A stretch of 64,000 nt of DNA from Gammaproteobacteria bacterium (GTDB lineage Bacteria > Pseudomonadota > Gammaproteobacteria > Pseudomonadales > Litorivicinaceae): assembly GCA_024640985.1 (NCBI GenBank), contig JAHEDY010000008.1, forward strand, positions 35,743-99,742. Direction: 5' to 3'. Under the pieces are notes generated by a model that was not told the DNA's origin, made no database searches, and was given only the letters and a program-made list of their open reading frames with translations. The position numbers were made by a program, and so were the translations under genes. Each line of letters opens with the position of its first letter. Within the stretch, counting starts at the first letter, position 1. This document shows positions 10,489 through 20,132 of this stretch, piece after piece.

Positions 10489-11407
10489 GGATTGTCCGTT
10501 TCAATAACAATAAAGCGCCAAGTATACCGAAGACAGCAGTCAGACTCAGTACGTAAATGTGAAGTTGGATGGTCATTTCCAGTGCAACGACCGGGGAAAG
10601 CCCCATGAAAGCAGACCCAAGAATGCCTCCGGCTTCGTAACTTCCTGCTCCGGCGAATCCATGAATTGGGAGAATGGAGGAGAGCTCAGCGCCAAGAATG
10701 GTCGTGACGACTTCGGTCATTGGGATACCCGACAGAGTTGCTAAGAGCACCCCCATACCCATAATTTTTGAGAGCCAAGCCAAAACAGTCAAACGCCACA
10801 TTCGATGTAAGCGTTTGCCGTTTTGCGCCTCGTAAATGAGTTGCGCACGCGCTTTGGCGAGGATCTTGGGCAGTTGGATATGCTGTGTCTTAGGGACGAT
10901 AAATCCAAGGATCAAAGGCGTGAGAAAGATCAGTGCAGCCAACAGTGCGAGCATGATAGTTCCGGCTACTGGCAAAAGAATAATACAAAGACTGATTCCG
11001 ATGAGGCTGATGAGGTCTAGCAAGCGAATCCATAAGAGGCCGGTGAGACCGATTGAAAATTCAACGCCACCGAGCCAGCGAGCAAGCATGGGAAGTGCTA
11101 GCTCACCTAACCGCATTGGCGCGAGATTATTGGCGGTATTGTGAATAAAACTCAAGCCGAGTGCTTCGGTGAGGGGCAGTTGATCGAATAAAATCCAGGT
11201 CCGCAATCCGCGGAGTAGCCAGCTAACCGAACCGAGCAAAATAATCACTAAAGTTGTCTGAATGGGTAAGGCCGTCATCGCTGTCACAACGGCGGTTAAG
11301 TCAAGAACCGTCGCTGAAATCCAGATGGTTGCCCCGAACAGAGCCACGGCCATGATCAATTTCCATCGAATCGATTGGAGCCTGTTGTTTTCTTTCAAAG
11401 GGGCCAT
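10481..11407 (-). CDS. Lysylphosphatidylglycerol synthase TM / UPF0104 family membrane protein
   Basis: The 308-residue protein has about eight hydrophobic segments and resembles the transmembrane flippase part of MprF and the UPF0104/AglD family: WLLRGLRTWILFDQLPLTEALGLSFIHNTANNLAPMRLGELALPMLARWLGG is the conserved N-terminal region with the PxRxGE-type motif. There is no aminoacyltransferase domain. It is the first gene of a three-gene minus-strand unit and overlaps the GT2 gene by eight bases. In such clusters a role in moving the lipid-linked sugar is often proposed, but that is inference. Family assignment is good, function uncertain. Confidence 0.75.
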   Translation of the reverse strand: MAPLKENNRLQSIRWKLIMAVALFGATIWISATVLDLTAVVTAMTALPIQTTLVIILLGSVSWLLRGLRTWILFDQLPLTEALGLSFIHNTANNLAPMRLGELALPMLARWLGGVEFSIGLTGLLWIRLLDLISLIGISLCIILLPVAGTIMLALLAALIFLTPLILGFIVPKTQHIQLPKILAKARAQLIYEAQNGKRLHRMWRLTVLAWLSKIMGMGVLLATLSGIPMTEVVTTILGAELSSILPIHGFAGAGSYEAGGILGSAFMGLSPVVALEMTIQLHIYVLSLTAVFGILGALLLLKRTIHG

Positions 11408-11502
11408 AGTTAAAGAGCATCGGTTGGTTGGTCGGTGGTGTGAGGATAGTACCTTGTTATCTCGTGGATTGCTGATGGGCCGTTGAAAAATTTGGAGACC
11501 CT

Positions 11503-12060
11503 ATGATTGATTCACTCACTGAATCCTACCGCAATGTGATCGAAACCATTGGTGAAGATCCGAACCGGGAAGGCCTGTTAGAGACGCCCGCGCGAGCAGC
11601 GAAAGCTCTCGAATTTTTAACATCAGGTTACCGCCAGGACCTAGAAACCATCGTTAATGGGGCGGTCTTTGAGTCCGATAATGACGAGATGGTCGTGGTC
11701 CGTGATGTTGAACTGTATTCCATGTGTGAACACCATATGTTGCCCTTTACTGGTCGCTGTCATATCGGGTATCTGCCCAATGGTAAGGTGCTGGGATTGT
11801 CGAAGTTTGCTCGCATCACAGACATGTTCGCGAGACGGTTGCAGATCCAAGAAAATTTAACACGTCAGATTGCCTTGGCTGTGCAGGATGTGACTGGCGC
11901 ACGCGGTGTTGGTGTGGTGATCGAGGCCCGACACTTTTGCATGATGATGCGCGGAGTCCAAAAGCAAAACTCGACCATGGCAACCTCGGTGATGTTAGGC
12001 GATTTTCGAGAGCATCAAGCGACACGTAGCGAGTTTTTGCGCTTAATTGGGAAATCTTGA
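11503..12060 (+). CDS. folE: GTP cyclohydrolase I
   Basis: FolE converts GTP to 7,8-dihydroneopterin triphosphate, the first step to folate and other pterins. The 185-residue type IA enzyme shows the zinc site [18 protein letters not shown], the [22 protein letters not shown] segment and the C-terminal [22 protein letters not shown] with the second zinc cysteine. The ATG follows TTGGAGACCCT. It is coupled to folX through a TGATG overlap. The gene is placed next to a photolyase/cryptochrome cluster, whose proteins can bind a reduced folate antenna; a second folE elsewhere in the genome could be the housekeeping copy, which this window cannot show. Confidence 0.97.
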   Translation: MIDSLTESYRNVIETIGEDPNREGLLETPARAAKALEFLTSGYRQDLETIVNGAVFESDNDEMVVVRDVELYSMCEHHMLPFTGRCHIGYLPNGKVLGLSKFARITDMFARRLQIQENLTRQIALAVQDVTGARGVGVVIEARHFCMMMRGVQKQNSTMATSVMLGDFREHQATRSEFLRLIGKS

Positions 12061-12464
12061 TGACGGCCTTCCAACGCGATCAAATCGCTAAAATTCACAT
12101 TCAGGATTTACGACTCAGGACCTACATTGGGATTAATGACGACGAAAAGAAAAATCAGCAGGATGTGGTGATTAATATCCGTATTCATTATCACGCGGAA
12201 AAGGCAGTGAGCTTTAACGTGATCGATGAGGCGTTGAATTACCGCACGATTACCAAGAAAGTCATCAAGCATGTTGAATCCAACCGATTTTTATTGTTGG
12301 AGCGGATGACTGATGAGGTGCTGTCCTTGGTGATGGATCATCCTCAAGTCATGTGGGCTGACGTGACGATTGATAAACCGCATGCCCTGCGGTTTTCTGA
12401 TTCGGTGTCGATCACACTGTCGGCCAGGCGTGAGGGATACGCGGGTGCGCAACACCCGCATTGA
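12060..12464 (+). CDS. folX: Dihydroneopterin triphosphate 2'-epimerase
   Basis: FolX interconverts dihydroneopterin triphosphate and dihydromonapterin triphosphate; in some bacteria tetrahydromonapterin is the cofactor of phenylalanine hydroxylase. The 134-residue protein belongs to the FolB/FolX fold and is closest to FolX by recall of the E. coli sequence: IHIQDLRLRTYIGINDDEKKNQQDVVINIRIHY, DEALNYRTITKKVIKHVESNRFLLLERMTDEVL and IDKPHALRFSDSVSITLS. I start it at the ATG that overlaps the folE stop (TGATG) rather than at the TTG one codon earlier. It converges on the glutathione peroxidase gene with three bases between. FolB (aldolase) is the main alternative but fits less well. Confidence 0.88.
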   Translation: MTAFQRDQIAKIHIQDLRLRTYIGINDDEKKNQQDVVINIRIHYHAEKAVSFNVIDEALNYRTITKKVIKHVESNRFLLLERMTDEVLSLVMDHPQVMWADVTIDKPHALRFSDSVSITLSARREGYAGAQHPH

Positions 12465-12467
12465 TCG

Positions 12468-13022
12468 TTAAAGCGCGTTTTCGATGACTCGCGCAATGCG
12501 GCTTGAGGAGGGTCCGGTAAACGATCCGAAGCTTCCGACTAACTGACCCTCGCGATTTAAGATGTATTTGTGGAAGTTCCATGACGGATAGTCGCCGTCA
12601 GCGGCTTCGGCAAGACCGCGAAAGATTGGATCTGCTTTTCCTTTCTTTGCATGCGTCGTTGCATACATCGGGAATTGCACGCCGTAGGTGAGACGACAAA
12701 ACTCGGCAGCTTCTTCTTCACTTCCGTATTCCTGGTTCCCAAAATCCTTCGAAGGAAAGCCAAGAACCGCGAAACCTTGGTCTTGATATTTCCTGTATAG
12801 GGCTTCAAGTCCGTCAAATTGTGGGGTAAACCCGCATTTAGAGGCCGTATTCACAATTAAAACGACCTGGCCCTGATACACTTCACACAGGCGATCGACT
12901 TGTTCTCCTGCTAATTGCCGGACCGAATGATCCAGCAAGGGTGCGCATGTTGCGTTTGCCTTTAAAGTCGTCATACCGATCACCACTGATAAGCATTGGA
13001 TGCTAAATTTTTTGAGGTTCAT
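12468..13022 (-). CDS. Glutathione peroxidase, exported, Cys type
   Basis: The enzyme reduces peroxides using glutathione or thioredoxin. The 184-residue protein starts with a signal peptide (KKFSIQCLSVVIGMTTLKANA) and then the thioredoxin-fold peroxidase domain. The active-site motif is NTASKCGFTPQFDGLEAL with Cys63 in place of selenocysteine, followed by LGFPSKDFGNQE (glutamine of the catalytic tetrad) and the tryptophan-asparagine motif in YPSWNFHKYILN. A periplasmic location is likely. It is divergent from the photolyase operon with only about 33 bases between starts, so the two probably share a control region. Photo-oxidative stress is a plausible common trigger, an inference from context. 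Confidence 0.9.
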   Translation of the reverse strand: MNLKKFSIQCLSVVIGMTTLKANATCAPLLDHSVRQLAGEQVDRLCEVYQGQVVLIVNTASKCGFTPQFDGLEALYRKYQDQGFAVLGFPSKDFGNQEYGSEEEAAEFCRLTYGVQFPMYATTHAKKGKADPIFRGLAEAADGDYPSWNFHKYILNREGQLVGSFGSFTGPSSSRIARVIENAL

Positions 13023-13055
13023 GGATGTTATCCTCGTTGTTACAGGAGTACATCT

Positions 13056-14627
13056 TTGACTCGTTGTTGTCTCGTCCTTGGAGACCAGTTATCGGACCGC
13101 TTGTCGTCACTGAATTACCTTGAGCCGGAAGATGTTGTGCTTATGGTAGAGGTTTGGTCGGAAGCCTCATATGTCAAGCACCACAAGCAAAAAATAGCGC
13201 TTGTATTCAGTGCGATGCGCCATTTCGCTGATGAATTACAAGCGAATGGTCGTTCCGTCATCTATGTTTCCTTGACTGATCCTGAGAATACCCAGAGTTT
13301 GACCAGCGAAGTCGAACGTCACCAAAGGTCCCATCGTTTTACTGAATGGGTACTTACAGAGCCTGGTGAATGGCGTTTAAAAGAAGCATTCGACGAGCTC
13401 AAAGCGGCGCTTCCCGTACCGCTTCAGATTGTTCATGATGATCGGTTTATCTGCTCGCACGATGAGTTCCAGGCCTTTTTAAAGGGTCGGAAGCAGCCGC
13501 GGATGGAACACTTCTACCGTAAAATCAGGCAGTCAACTGGGATTCTGATGGAGGGAGGAGAGCCTATTGGTGGTCAATGGAATTTTGATCATGACAATCG
13601 CAAGGCATTAGATCAACGTGCCACACCTAATCCCCCACAATGGCCGCTGGACTCGATCACTAAAGTGGTGATTGAACTGGTGAATACCCGCTTTACGGAT
13701 CATTTTGGCGTTCTTGATGGGCCTGACTTTCGGTGGCCGGTCAACCGCGAGCAAGCGCTTCTTATGCTCGACCATTTCATCACCGAGCGCTTGCCTTGCT
13801 TTGGCGATTTTCAAGACGCCATGGTGCTCGGCAAAGACACCCTCTTTCACAGCTTGATTTCAACCAGTCTGAACCTCGGTTTATTAAGTCCGATGGAAGT
13901 CTGTCAGGCTGCTGAAGAGGCCTATCATCAGGGGCATGCGCCGATCAACGCGGTTGAGGGCTTTATTCGCCAGATTATCGGCTGGCGTGAGTATGTTCGA
14001 GGACTGTATTGGGCCTACATGCCGGACTACCAAACTCGAAATTCACTGAACGCCTCCTGGCCGTTGCCAGCTTTTTTTTGGGATGAATCGAAAACCGGGA
14101 TGGTGTGTCTCTCCGAGGCAATTCGAAATACGCGCGAAAATGCCTATGCGCATCATATTCAGCGACTCATGGTGACCGGGAACTTCGCCCTCATCGCCGG
14201 TTGTTCTGTGACTGACGTGTGTGAGTGGTATTTATCGGTGTATGCCGATGCTTATGAGTGGGTGGAGCTGCCAAATACGCTTGGGATGGCGTTATTCGCT
14301 GACGATGGGGTGATGGCGTCGAAGCCCTATTGCGCCAGCGGCAAATATATCGATCGCATGAGTAATTACTGCAAATCTTGCCGGTACCAAGTCAAAGAAA
14401 CGGAGACTGAAAACGCGTGTCCCTTTAACTATTTGTACTGGGATTTCTTGATGACACATCAAGAGCGGTTTCGGTCAAACCCGAGGATGGCGATGATTTT
14501 GAAGAATCTCGATCGGTTTGGTGAGACTAAATTAGCTGCCATTCGATCACGCGCGATGGCATTTCGATCACGGATTGAATCTACTGGATCTGATGTGATT
14601 GCCTCCTCTCAGGAATCATTGCTGTGA
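13056..14627 (+). CDS. FeS-BCP photolyase/cryptochrome (PhrB-like, probable (6-4) photolyase)
   Basis: This family repairs (6-4) photoproducts or acts as a blue-light receptor and carries FAD, a lumazine antenna and a [4Fe-4S] cluster. The 523-residue protein starts [17 protein letters not shown], the family's N-terminal Rossmann segment, and has the FAD region [25 protein letters not shown] and the C-terminal cysteines of the cluster in [19 protein letters not shown] plus [12 protein letters not shown] chose the TTG at 13056, with AGGAG eight bases upstream, instead of the track ATG, which lies inside the divergent peroxidase gene. The stop overlaps a small DUF2256 gene (GTGA). Assignment to the FeS-BCP group is firm; repair of (6-4) lesions is inferred from the family. 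Confidence 0.9.
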   Translation: MTRCCLVLGDQLSDRLSSLNYLEPEDVVLMVEVWSEASYVKHHKQKIALVFSAMRHFADELQANGRSVIYVSLTDPENTQSLTSEVERHQRSHRFTEWVLTEPGEWRLKEAFDELKAALPVPLQIVHDDRFICSHDEFQAFLKGRKQPRMEHFYRKIRQSTGILMEGGEPIGGQWNFDHDNRKALDQRATPNPPQWPLDSITKVVIELVNTRFTDHFGVLDGPDFRWPVNREQALLMLDHFITERLPCFGDFQDAMVLGKDTLFHSLISTSLNLGLLSPMEVCQAAEEAYHQGHAPINAVEGFIRQIIGWREYVRGLYWAYMPDYQTRNSLNASWPLPAFFWDESKTGMVCLSEAIRNTRENAYAHHIQRLMVTGNFALIAGCSVTDVCEWYLSVYADAYEWVELPNTLGMALFADDGVMASKPYCASGKYIDRMSNYCKSCRYQVKETETENACPFNYLYWDFLMTHQERFRSNPRMAMILKNLDRFGETKLAAIRSRAMAFRSRIESTGSDVIASSQESLL

Positions 14628-14788
14628 AGCGCGACGGAAAAACACTCAGAAAATCCGACCTTCCGAGCAAAATCTGTCCGGTCTGCAGTCGGCCGTTTAC
14701 CTGGCGAAAAAAATGGGAAAGAGATTGGGGTCAAGTGATCTATTGCAGTGATCGTTGCCGTCGGCAGGGGGTGCAGGTTGAAGTCTGA
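14624..14788 (+). CDS. DUF2256 zinc-ribbon-like small protein
   Basis: This 54-residue gene is too short for the ORF track. It starts with a GTG overlapping the stop of the FeS-BCP gene (GTGA) and ends inside the start region of the CRY-DASH gene. The protein reads [25 protein letters not shown], then [24 protein letters not shown], with two cysteine pairs CPVC and CSDRC that look like a zinc site. This matches the DUF2256 family, which is often found beside photolyase and cryptochrome genes. Function is unknown; a role in photolyase maturation or nucleic acid contact is only a guess. The tight overlap on both sides supports that it is real. Confidence 0.85.
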   Translation: MKRDGKTLRKSDLPSKICPVCSRPFTWRKKWERDWGQVIYCSDRCRRQGVQVEV

Positions 14789-16067
14789 AGTGGTGATTTG
14801 GTTAGTCCGTGATACCTGTCGGGTGACAGATAATCCGGCACTCCATCGTGCATTTCAGATCGCGCAAACCCGAGGAGCACAGGTTCTTGCATTGGCGTGT
14901 CTAGAGCCGAGGCGGTGGGCTGATCAGCAATTTGGGTTGTCCCGAGTTGGATCGCATTGGATGCGATTCCGTGCGGAGAGTTTGCGTGCATTAAGACAAG
15001 AGCTCGAGGCATTGGACGGGGGGTTGTGGTTGAGCTCAGAAGAGCCTGTCTATGCAGTCAACCGGATTCAGCAGCAATACTCGGTGATTACCCTTGTCTG
15101 CGATGAACCTGTTGCGACGGAAGAACGATTGGAAGTAGCAAGGCTTGAGGCTGAGGGTTACCAAACGGTCTCAGTTTTTGTGGATGATTTGTTTCGCTTT
15201 GAACAGCTTCCATTTGATTTAGATGAGCTCCCGGCGACTTTTTCGAAATTTCGGAAGGTGGTTGAGAAAAAACCGAGTCTATTACCAGATCGGCCGATCG
15301 ATAGCCCGACAGTGGGTGGATGTATCGCACAAGGCTGGGCTGATCCGGCGGAATGGCAAGAGGCGCTGGAGATCCCGCTAGATCCGAATACCGAGGTTCC
15401 AACACATGGTGGCGGAGAATCAGCCAATCGGCATTGGCAGGCCTATCTGGATGCGGGGGCCTTATCGCATTACAAGCAAACGAGAAATGCATTTCAAGGA
15501 CCGATGCAGTCGAGCCACTTATCAGCATGGCTTGCCCATGGATGTATCTCACCACGACAAATCTGGTGGGATACGCTCCAATATGAGCGGGATGTCGAAG
15601 CCAATGAGTCCACTTACTGGTTGCGATTTGAATTGTTGTGGCGCGAATATTTTCGGTGGTACTCAAGAGCCAGTGATTGGACCCTGTTTCGTCGAACAGG
15701 ACCGAGTGATCAAGTCTTCGGGTTTGACCAGAATGTCCGTCGTTTCGAGCGATGGAAAACAGGTCACACTGATTGCGATATCGTTGATGCTGCGATGCGG
15801 GAGCTCAATCAAACCGGTTGGATGAGTAATCGGGCAAGGCAATTGGTTGCTAGCCATCTCATTTATGAATCGAATTTGGACTGGCGTTTGGGTGCAGCCT
15901 ATTTCGAAAGCCAATTGATCGATTTTGATGTTGCCAGTAATTGGGGGAATTGGGCCTACATCGCAGGTGTCGGGCCTGATCCACGAGGTGGTCGTATTTT
16001 TCATCTCGATGATCAGGCAGACCGCTATGATCCAGATGGGTCCTATCGGAGTCGTTGGCTGTTATGA
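14778..16067 (+). CDS. Cryptochrome DASH
   Basis: CRY-DASH proteins bind FAD and methenyltetrahydrofolate, repair cyclobutane dimers in single-stranded DNA and may signal light. The 429-residue protein has the N-terminal antenna domain [18 protein letters not shown], the family block [72 protein letters not shown], and the C-terminal [37 protein letters not shown]. The expected charged residue of the DLR-type motif is replaced by DTCR. Start: TTG at 14778 with GCAGGGGG upstream, overlapping DUF2256 by 11 bases; the earlier track ATG lies in DUF2256. It is coupled to the next photolyase by ATGA. Confidence 0.9.
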   Translation: MKSEVVIWLVRDTCRVTDNPALHRAFQIAQTRGAQVLALACLEPRRWADQQFGLSRVGSHWMRFRAESLRALRQELEALDGGLWLSSEEPVYAVNRIQQQYSVITLVCDEPVATEERLEVARLEAEGYQTVSVFVDDLFRFEQLPFDLDELPATFSKFRKVVEKKPSLLPDRPIDSPTVGGCIAQGWADPAEWQEALEIPLDPNTEVPTHGGGESANRHWQAYLDAGALSHYKQTRNAFQGPMQSSHLSAWLAHGCISPRQIWWDTLQYERDVEANESTYWLRFELLWREYFRWYSRASDWTLFRRTGPSDQVFGFDQNVRRFERWKTGHTDCDIVDAAMRELNQTGWMSNRARQLVASHLIYESNLDWRLGAAYFESQLIDFDVASNWGNWAYIAGVGPDPRGGRIFHLDDQADRYDPDGSYRSRWLL

Positions 16068-17605
16068 CCTTACCAGTTGTTGTTTGGTTCAAGCGAGATC
16101 TCCGTATCGTCGATCATGAGCCATTGGACACAGCAGTTCGTGAAGGTCCAGTGATCCCTATCTATGTGGTCGAGCCTGAGTATTGGGCGATGGAATACAC
16201 CTCGGGTCGCCAATGGTCATTTTTGAGGGATTCGATCTTGTCACTGGATCAGGCCTTAACCGCATGCGGACAGCCATTGTGGACTGCAATCGGTCAGGTC
16301 GAAGAGGTGTTTGATCGACTGCATCGTCGGTATCAGTTTCAGACGCTGGTCTCACATCAAGAAACTGGTCCTGATTGGACGTTCCAACGGGATCGTCGAG
16401 TCAAGCAATGGTGCAAAGACCGAGGGATCACTTGGTCTGAATACCGGCAACATGGAGTGGTTCGTGGTCTTCGTGAGCGCCAAGGCTGGGCCAAACAATG
16501 GGGTGAGCTGATGGATCGCCCGCAACGAGCTGCCCCGTCTCGAATTGAAGGCGTTGGTAGCCCTCCGAAAACGGCTACTGAAGTGTTGCAAGCGGTATCG
16601 ATTGCTGATGAATCTCTGATTCTCAGTCAGACCGGTGGTCGCGCTGAGGGTCTAGAACTCCTGGACAGCTTTTTAGACAGGCGTTGTGAAACCTATCGTG
16701 GTGGAATGTCGAGTCCGTTGACCGGAGAGCAAGTCTGTTCACGGATCTCGACACATCTTTCGGTCGGGACTTTGAGTGTTCGCGAGGTTTGGCAGCGTGT
16801 GTGTGAGCGTCGTGATGCGCTCAAACAAGATGGAGGCCGATCCCAGGCTCTCCTTAGCTTGAAATCGTTTCAATCAAGATTGCATTGGCATTGCCATTTT
16901 ATGCAGAAACTCGAGTCAGAGCCTCGGCTCGAGTTTGAAGAGTTACATCGAGGATTTATTGGGTTACGCGACACCCATAGTACCGCGAATTCGGCATCAT
17001 TTGAGCGTTTTCGAACAGGCACCCTCGGCTGGCCATTTGTGGATGCATGCTTGCGATGTCTGTCACAGACGGGTTGGTTGAATTTTAGAATGCGCGCCAT
17101 GCTGGTTTCGATTGCGAGCTACCATTTGTGGATTGATTGGCGTCAAACCGGCGCGTTAATGGCGCAATGGTTTACCGACTTTGAGGCAGGTATTCATTGG
17201 TCACAAGTGCAAATGCAATCAGGAACAACGGGGATCAATGCCAACCGGATGTATTCTCCGATCAAACAATCTGAAGACCAGGATCCACAAGGGATCTTTA
17301 TCAAACGGTGGGTGCCGGAGCTTCGATCTGTGCCCGTTGAATGGATTCATCAACCCTGGCGAATGCCCTTAAGTATGCAGAGAGCGGTGGGATGCGAGAT
17401 GGGTCTGCATTACCCAGAACCCATTGGTGACCCAACCCAGCTTGCGCGAGTGGCGCGGATGCGATTCAAGGCATGGATTGAATCGCATGATTTGAAGCCT
17501 GAGGCTCAACGAGTACTCAAAGCACATGGCAGTCGGCTGAGACAGGCGCGTCCGCGTTATGTTACAAAGGATTCTTCTTCTCAGATGGCTTTGGATTTGG
17601 AATGA
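16064..17605 (+). CDS. Photolyase/cryptochrome family protein, class I-like
   Basis: The 513-residue protein has the N-terminal photolyase antenna domain (VVVWFKRDLRIVDHEPLDTAV and PIYVVEPEYWAM) and the C-terminal FAD domain (SPLTGEQVCSRISTHLSVGTLSVREVWQ, SFQSRLHWHCHFMQKLE, GTLGWPFVDACLRCLSQTGWLNFRMRAMLVSIASYHLWIDWR, QSGTTGINANRMYSPIKQSEDQDPQGIFIKRW). These are the conserved FAD and substrate regions of class I photolyases and animal-type cryptochromes. It could repair cyclobutane dimers, (6-4) lesions or be a sensor; sequence alone does not decide. The chosen ATG overlaps the CRY-DASH stop (ATGA); the track start is three codons earlier. The stop overlaps the DUF3429 gene the same way. Confidence 0.88.
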   Translation: MTLPVVVWFKRDLRIVDHEPLDTAVREGPVIPIYVVEPEYWAMEYTSGRQWSFLRDSILSLDQALTACGQPLWTAIGQVEEVFDRLHRRYQFQTLVSHQETGPDWTFQRDRRVKQWCKDRGITWSEYRQHGVVRGLRERQGWAKQWGELMDRPQRAAPSRIEGVGSPPKTATEVLQAVSIADESLILSQTGGRAEGLELLDSFLDRRCETYRGGMSSPLTGEQVCSRISTHLSVGTLSVREVWQRVCERRDALKQDGGRSQALLSLKSFQSRLHWHCHFMQKLESEPRLEFEELHRGFIGLRDTHSTANSASFERFRTGTLGWPFVDACLRCLSQTGWLNFRMRAMLVSIASYHLWIDWRQTGALMAQWFTDFEAGIHWSQVQMQSGTTGINANRMYSPIKQSEDQDPQGIFIKRWVPELRSVPVEWIHQPWRMPLSMQRAVGCEMGLHYPEPIGDPTQLARVARMRFKAWIESHDLKPEAQRVLKAHGSRLRQARPRYVTKDSSSQMALDLE

Positions 17606-18051
17606 CAGACGACGATCAGAACCGGATGGAAACCATGGGTGTCCGATTGGGCTATCTTGGTTTGTTACCTTTTGTTGCCGGCGCGGTTGCTGCACTCCTT
17701 TCCAATGAATTGGCGTCCTTTGCTCTGCAAGCCTTTGTCTTGTACTCACTGGCGATTTTGTCGTTTATGGGCGGGGTTCACTGGGGCTTGGCCTTGATTA
17801 CCGGAACACGCCAGAGTTCCCGGCTGTTGGTCTCTGTGATCCCCGTGATCGCTGCTTGGATTTGCTTGATGACGCTGCCGGCGCATCTGACGCTGGCGGT
17901 CTTGGGCGGTGGGTTTATTGCGCAATGGTTTGTTGACCGACCGATCCTGGCAGAGCTTCCGATTCCGTCTTGGTATCTGGAGATGCGTCCCCGGTTAGCC
18001 TATGTCGTTGCCGGCTGTCATTTATTTATGTTGTTTCGGTTGATGAGCTAG
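17602..18051 (+). CDS. DUF3429 membrane protein
   Basis: The 149-residue protein has four to five hydrophobic segments (LGYLGLLPFVAGAVAALL, FALQAFVLYSLAILSFMGGVHWGLAL, LLVSVIPVIAAWICLMTLPA, LTLAVLGGGFIAQWFVDR and a last one at LAYVVAGCHLFMLF). The motif SFMGGVHWGLAL in the middle is characteristic of the DUF3429 family. Function is unknown. It overlaps the upstream photolyase by ATGA and is the last gene of the photolyase operon, so it is probably expressed with it; members of this family are often found near photolyase genes. It ends directly against the convergent M23 peptidase gene. Confidence 0.8.
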   Translation: MTDDDQNRMETMGVRLGYLGLLPFVAGAVAALLSNELASFALQAFVLYSLAILSFMGGVHWGLALITGTRQSSRLLVSVIPVIAAWICLMTLPAHLTLAVLGGGFIAQWFVDRPILAELPIPSWYLEMRPRLAYVVAGCHLFMLFRLMS

Positions 18052-18852
18052 TTATTGGGGGAGGCTGTTGATCTCGGGCACGAAAAGTGACGGATCAACG
18101 GACACTCCATTGAGAATGACCCCTAAATGCAAATGCGCGCCTGTCACCCGGCCTGTCGCTCCAACAGTGCCGATCGGTTGGCCTTGTTTGACCACTTGTC
18201 CTTCACGGACATCAATTTGATCCATGTGGTTATACATGGTTTTTAAACCTTCCCCGTGATCGATCACTACTAAGCGTCCGTTAAAAAAGAAATCACCCAC
18301 CAAGGTGATACGACCCCGAGCGGCCGCTTTGATTGGAGTTCCTGTGGGTGCTGCAATATCAGTTCCGGAGTGTGGGCGGCGTGGTTGATCGTTAAAGAAT
18401 CGACGTTTACCGAAGGGACCTGAAATTGGACCTTCGACTGGAAGGATCAGTCGGATGGTATCGAGTTCTCCATCGAATGCATCGAGTGCACCGCGCTGCC
18501 GCTTGGATTCTCCCTTGATGCGATCAAGATCGAGCGTATTCGGCGTGACATGTCGTTGATTTTTTAGATAGATGCGTTGTTCGAGGTATTTCTTCGATCG
18601 GACTTCAAATGGAATTTGCTTCCCCATGTTTTGCAACTGGTGGGTCCCTGGCTCGAGTGATAGCGGTAAACCAACGACCGCTAAATCTTGGCCATTATCT
18701 TTGATGGTCAACACTGGTTTTCCGTCAAATGTCGGGCGAGAGTCTGGTTCGATGGGAATGATGGCGACGCCTCCGGGGACGCGTGAGTCCTCGATTGCCA
18801 TTGCCGACGTTGTGAGCGCAGCGATGAAGACTGCGAGATATCCAAATCTCAT
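18052..18852 (-). CDS. M23 family peptidoglycan endopeptidase
   Basis: The 266-residue protein has a signal peptide (FGYLAVFIAALTTSAMA) and a C-terminal LytM/M23 zinc peptidase domain: RPHSGTDIAAPTGTPIKAAARGRITLVGDFFFNGRLVVIDHGEGLKTMYNHM, with the zinc ligands in HSGTD and the HLHLG motif in TGAHLHLGVILNG. The N-terminal part (residues 25-120) is a beta-rich domain found in periplasmic members that cut or bind peptidoglycan cross-links. The usual active-site histidine is present, so it is likely enzymatically active rather than a NlpD/EnvC-like activator. It overlaps xseA by ATGA and is probably cotranscribed with it. Confidence 0.9.
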   Translation of the reverse strand: MRFGYLAVFIAALTTSAMAIEDSRVPGGVAIIPIEPDSRPTFDGKPVLTIKDNGQDLAVVGLPLSLEPGTHQLQNMGKQIPFEVRSKKYLEQRIYLKNQRHVTPNTLDLDRIKGESKRQRGALDAFDGELDTIRLILPVEGPISGPFGKRRFFNDQPRRPHSGTDIAAPTGTPIKAAARGRITLVGDFFFNGRLVVIDHGEGLKTMYNHMDQIDVREGQVVKQGQPIGTVGATGRVTGAHLHLGVILNGVSVDPSLFVPEINSLPQ

Positions 18853-20132
18853 GTTGGGTCCTTCATGATTTGAGTCACTGTGGCGTTGAGCCTGCCATCT
18901 TTGAGGCGAATTTCAACTGGGGACTGCTCGGTCACATCACCGACGGATCCAATCGAGCGATCCACCTGCGTATCACCTTTTAAAACGATTCCGTAACCAC
19001 GGCTTAATGTTGCAAGAGGACTTAAGGTGTCCAGTTGAGCGCTGAGATGAGCTAGGGCGATTTTAGTGTGTTTGATGCGCTGATCCGCGGCTTGTTGCAA
19101 GCGCGACTGGATGGATCGGACGTCATGACGTTTCAAGGCGATGTACTCAGTCGGGGGCACGAGTTTTCGCTCGAGTTGTCGCAGTCGATCCCGGGATTGA
19201 TTGGTGTGTTGCGTGACGCCACTGGAGAGTCTGTGAGTCAACAGTTCCAGTCGTTGCTGTGCCAGTGAGATCAATGTATCTGCACGTGAGACGAGACGAT
19301 CTTGGTATTGATGTAATCGCCGGGTGATGTCGAAGACGTCCGGTGTTGCTAGTTCTGCTGCTTGCGATGGCGTAGCGGCTCGGACGTCAGCGATTAGATC
19401 GGTCAGTCCAGTATCAGTTTCATGTCCGACCGCAGAGATCACGGGAATTTGGCAGTTGGCCAGGGTGCGGCATAGCTGTTCATCATTGAATGCGCTGAGA
19501 TCCTCAGAAGCGCCACCGCCGCGTCCAATGATGAGAACGTCGGCAATGCCTTCTTCAGAGGCTCGTCGTAGGGCTGAAACGAGCTCCTCTGGAGCGGTCT
19601 CTCCTTGAACAGCTGCCGAATAGAACCGAATGTTCGCGATCGGCCAGCGCTTGTCTAGAATGGTCAGCATATCGCGAATCACAGCGCCCTTTGGCGAGGT
19701 GATCAAACCGATGCATCGAGGCATCGTGGGTAGAGACTGTTTACGAGCTAAATCCGTCAAGCCTTCGGCGACCAGTTTGGCTTTCAGCGCGTCGAGTTTT
19801 GCTTTTTGATCACCAACACCTGCTTCGGCCATATTTTTGACGATCAACTGCAGTCGCCCGTTCGGTGGGTAGAAGTTCACCTCACAGCGGACACGAACTT
19901 TGAGTCCATCACGAGCAACGAGTCGGACCAATCGGTTGGCCCCCTTGAACATCACAGCGCTTAAGGAGGCTTCACCATCGGTTAAGGAAAAATACCAGTG
20001 CCCTGACGGATAGGTTTTAAAGTTGCTGATTTCAGCATCCAAAATGACGGCTCGAGGGAAGAATTCAGTTAGCGCTTGGGTCAGTAAGGCGGCCAGCGAA
20101 GAGACTGTTAGCGCATTTTCGGCCTGGCTCAC

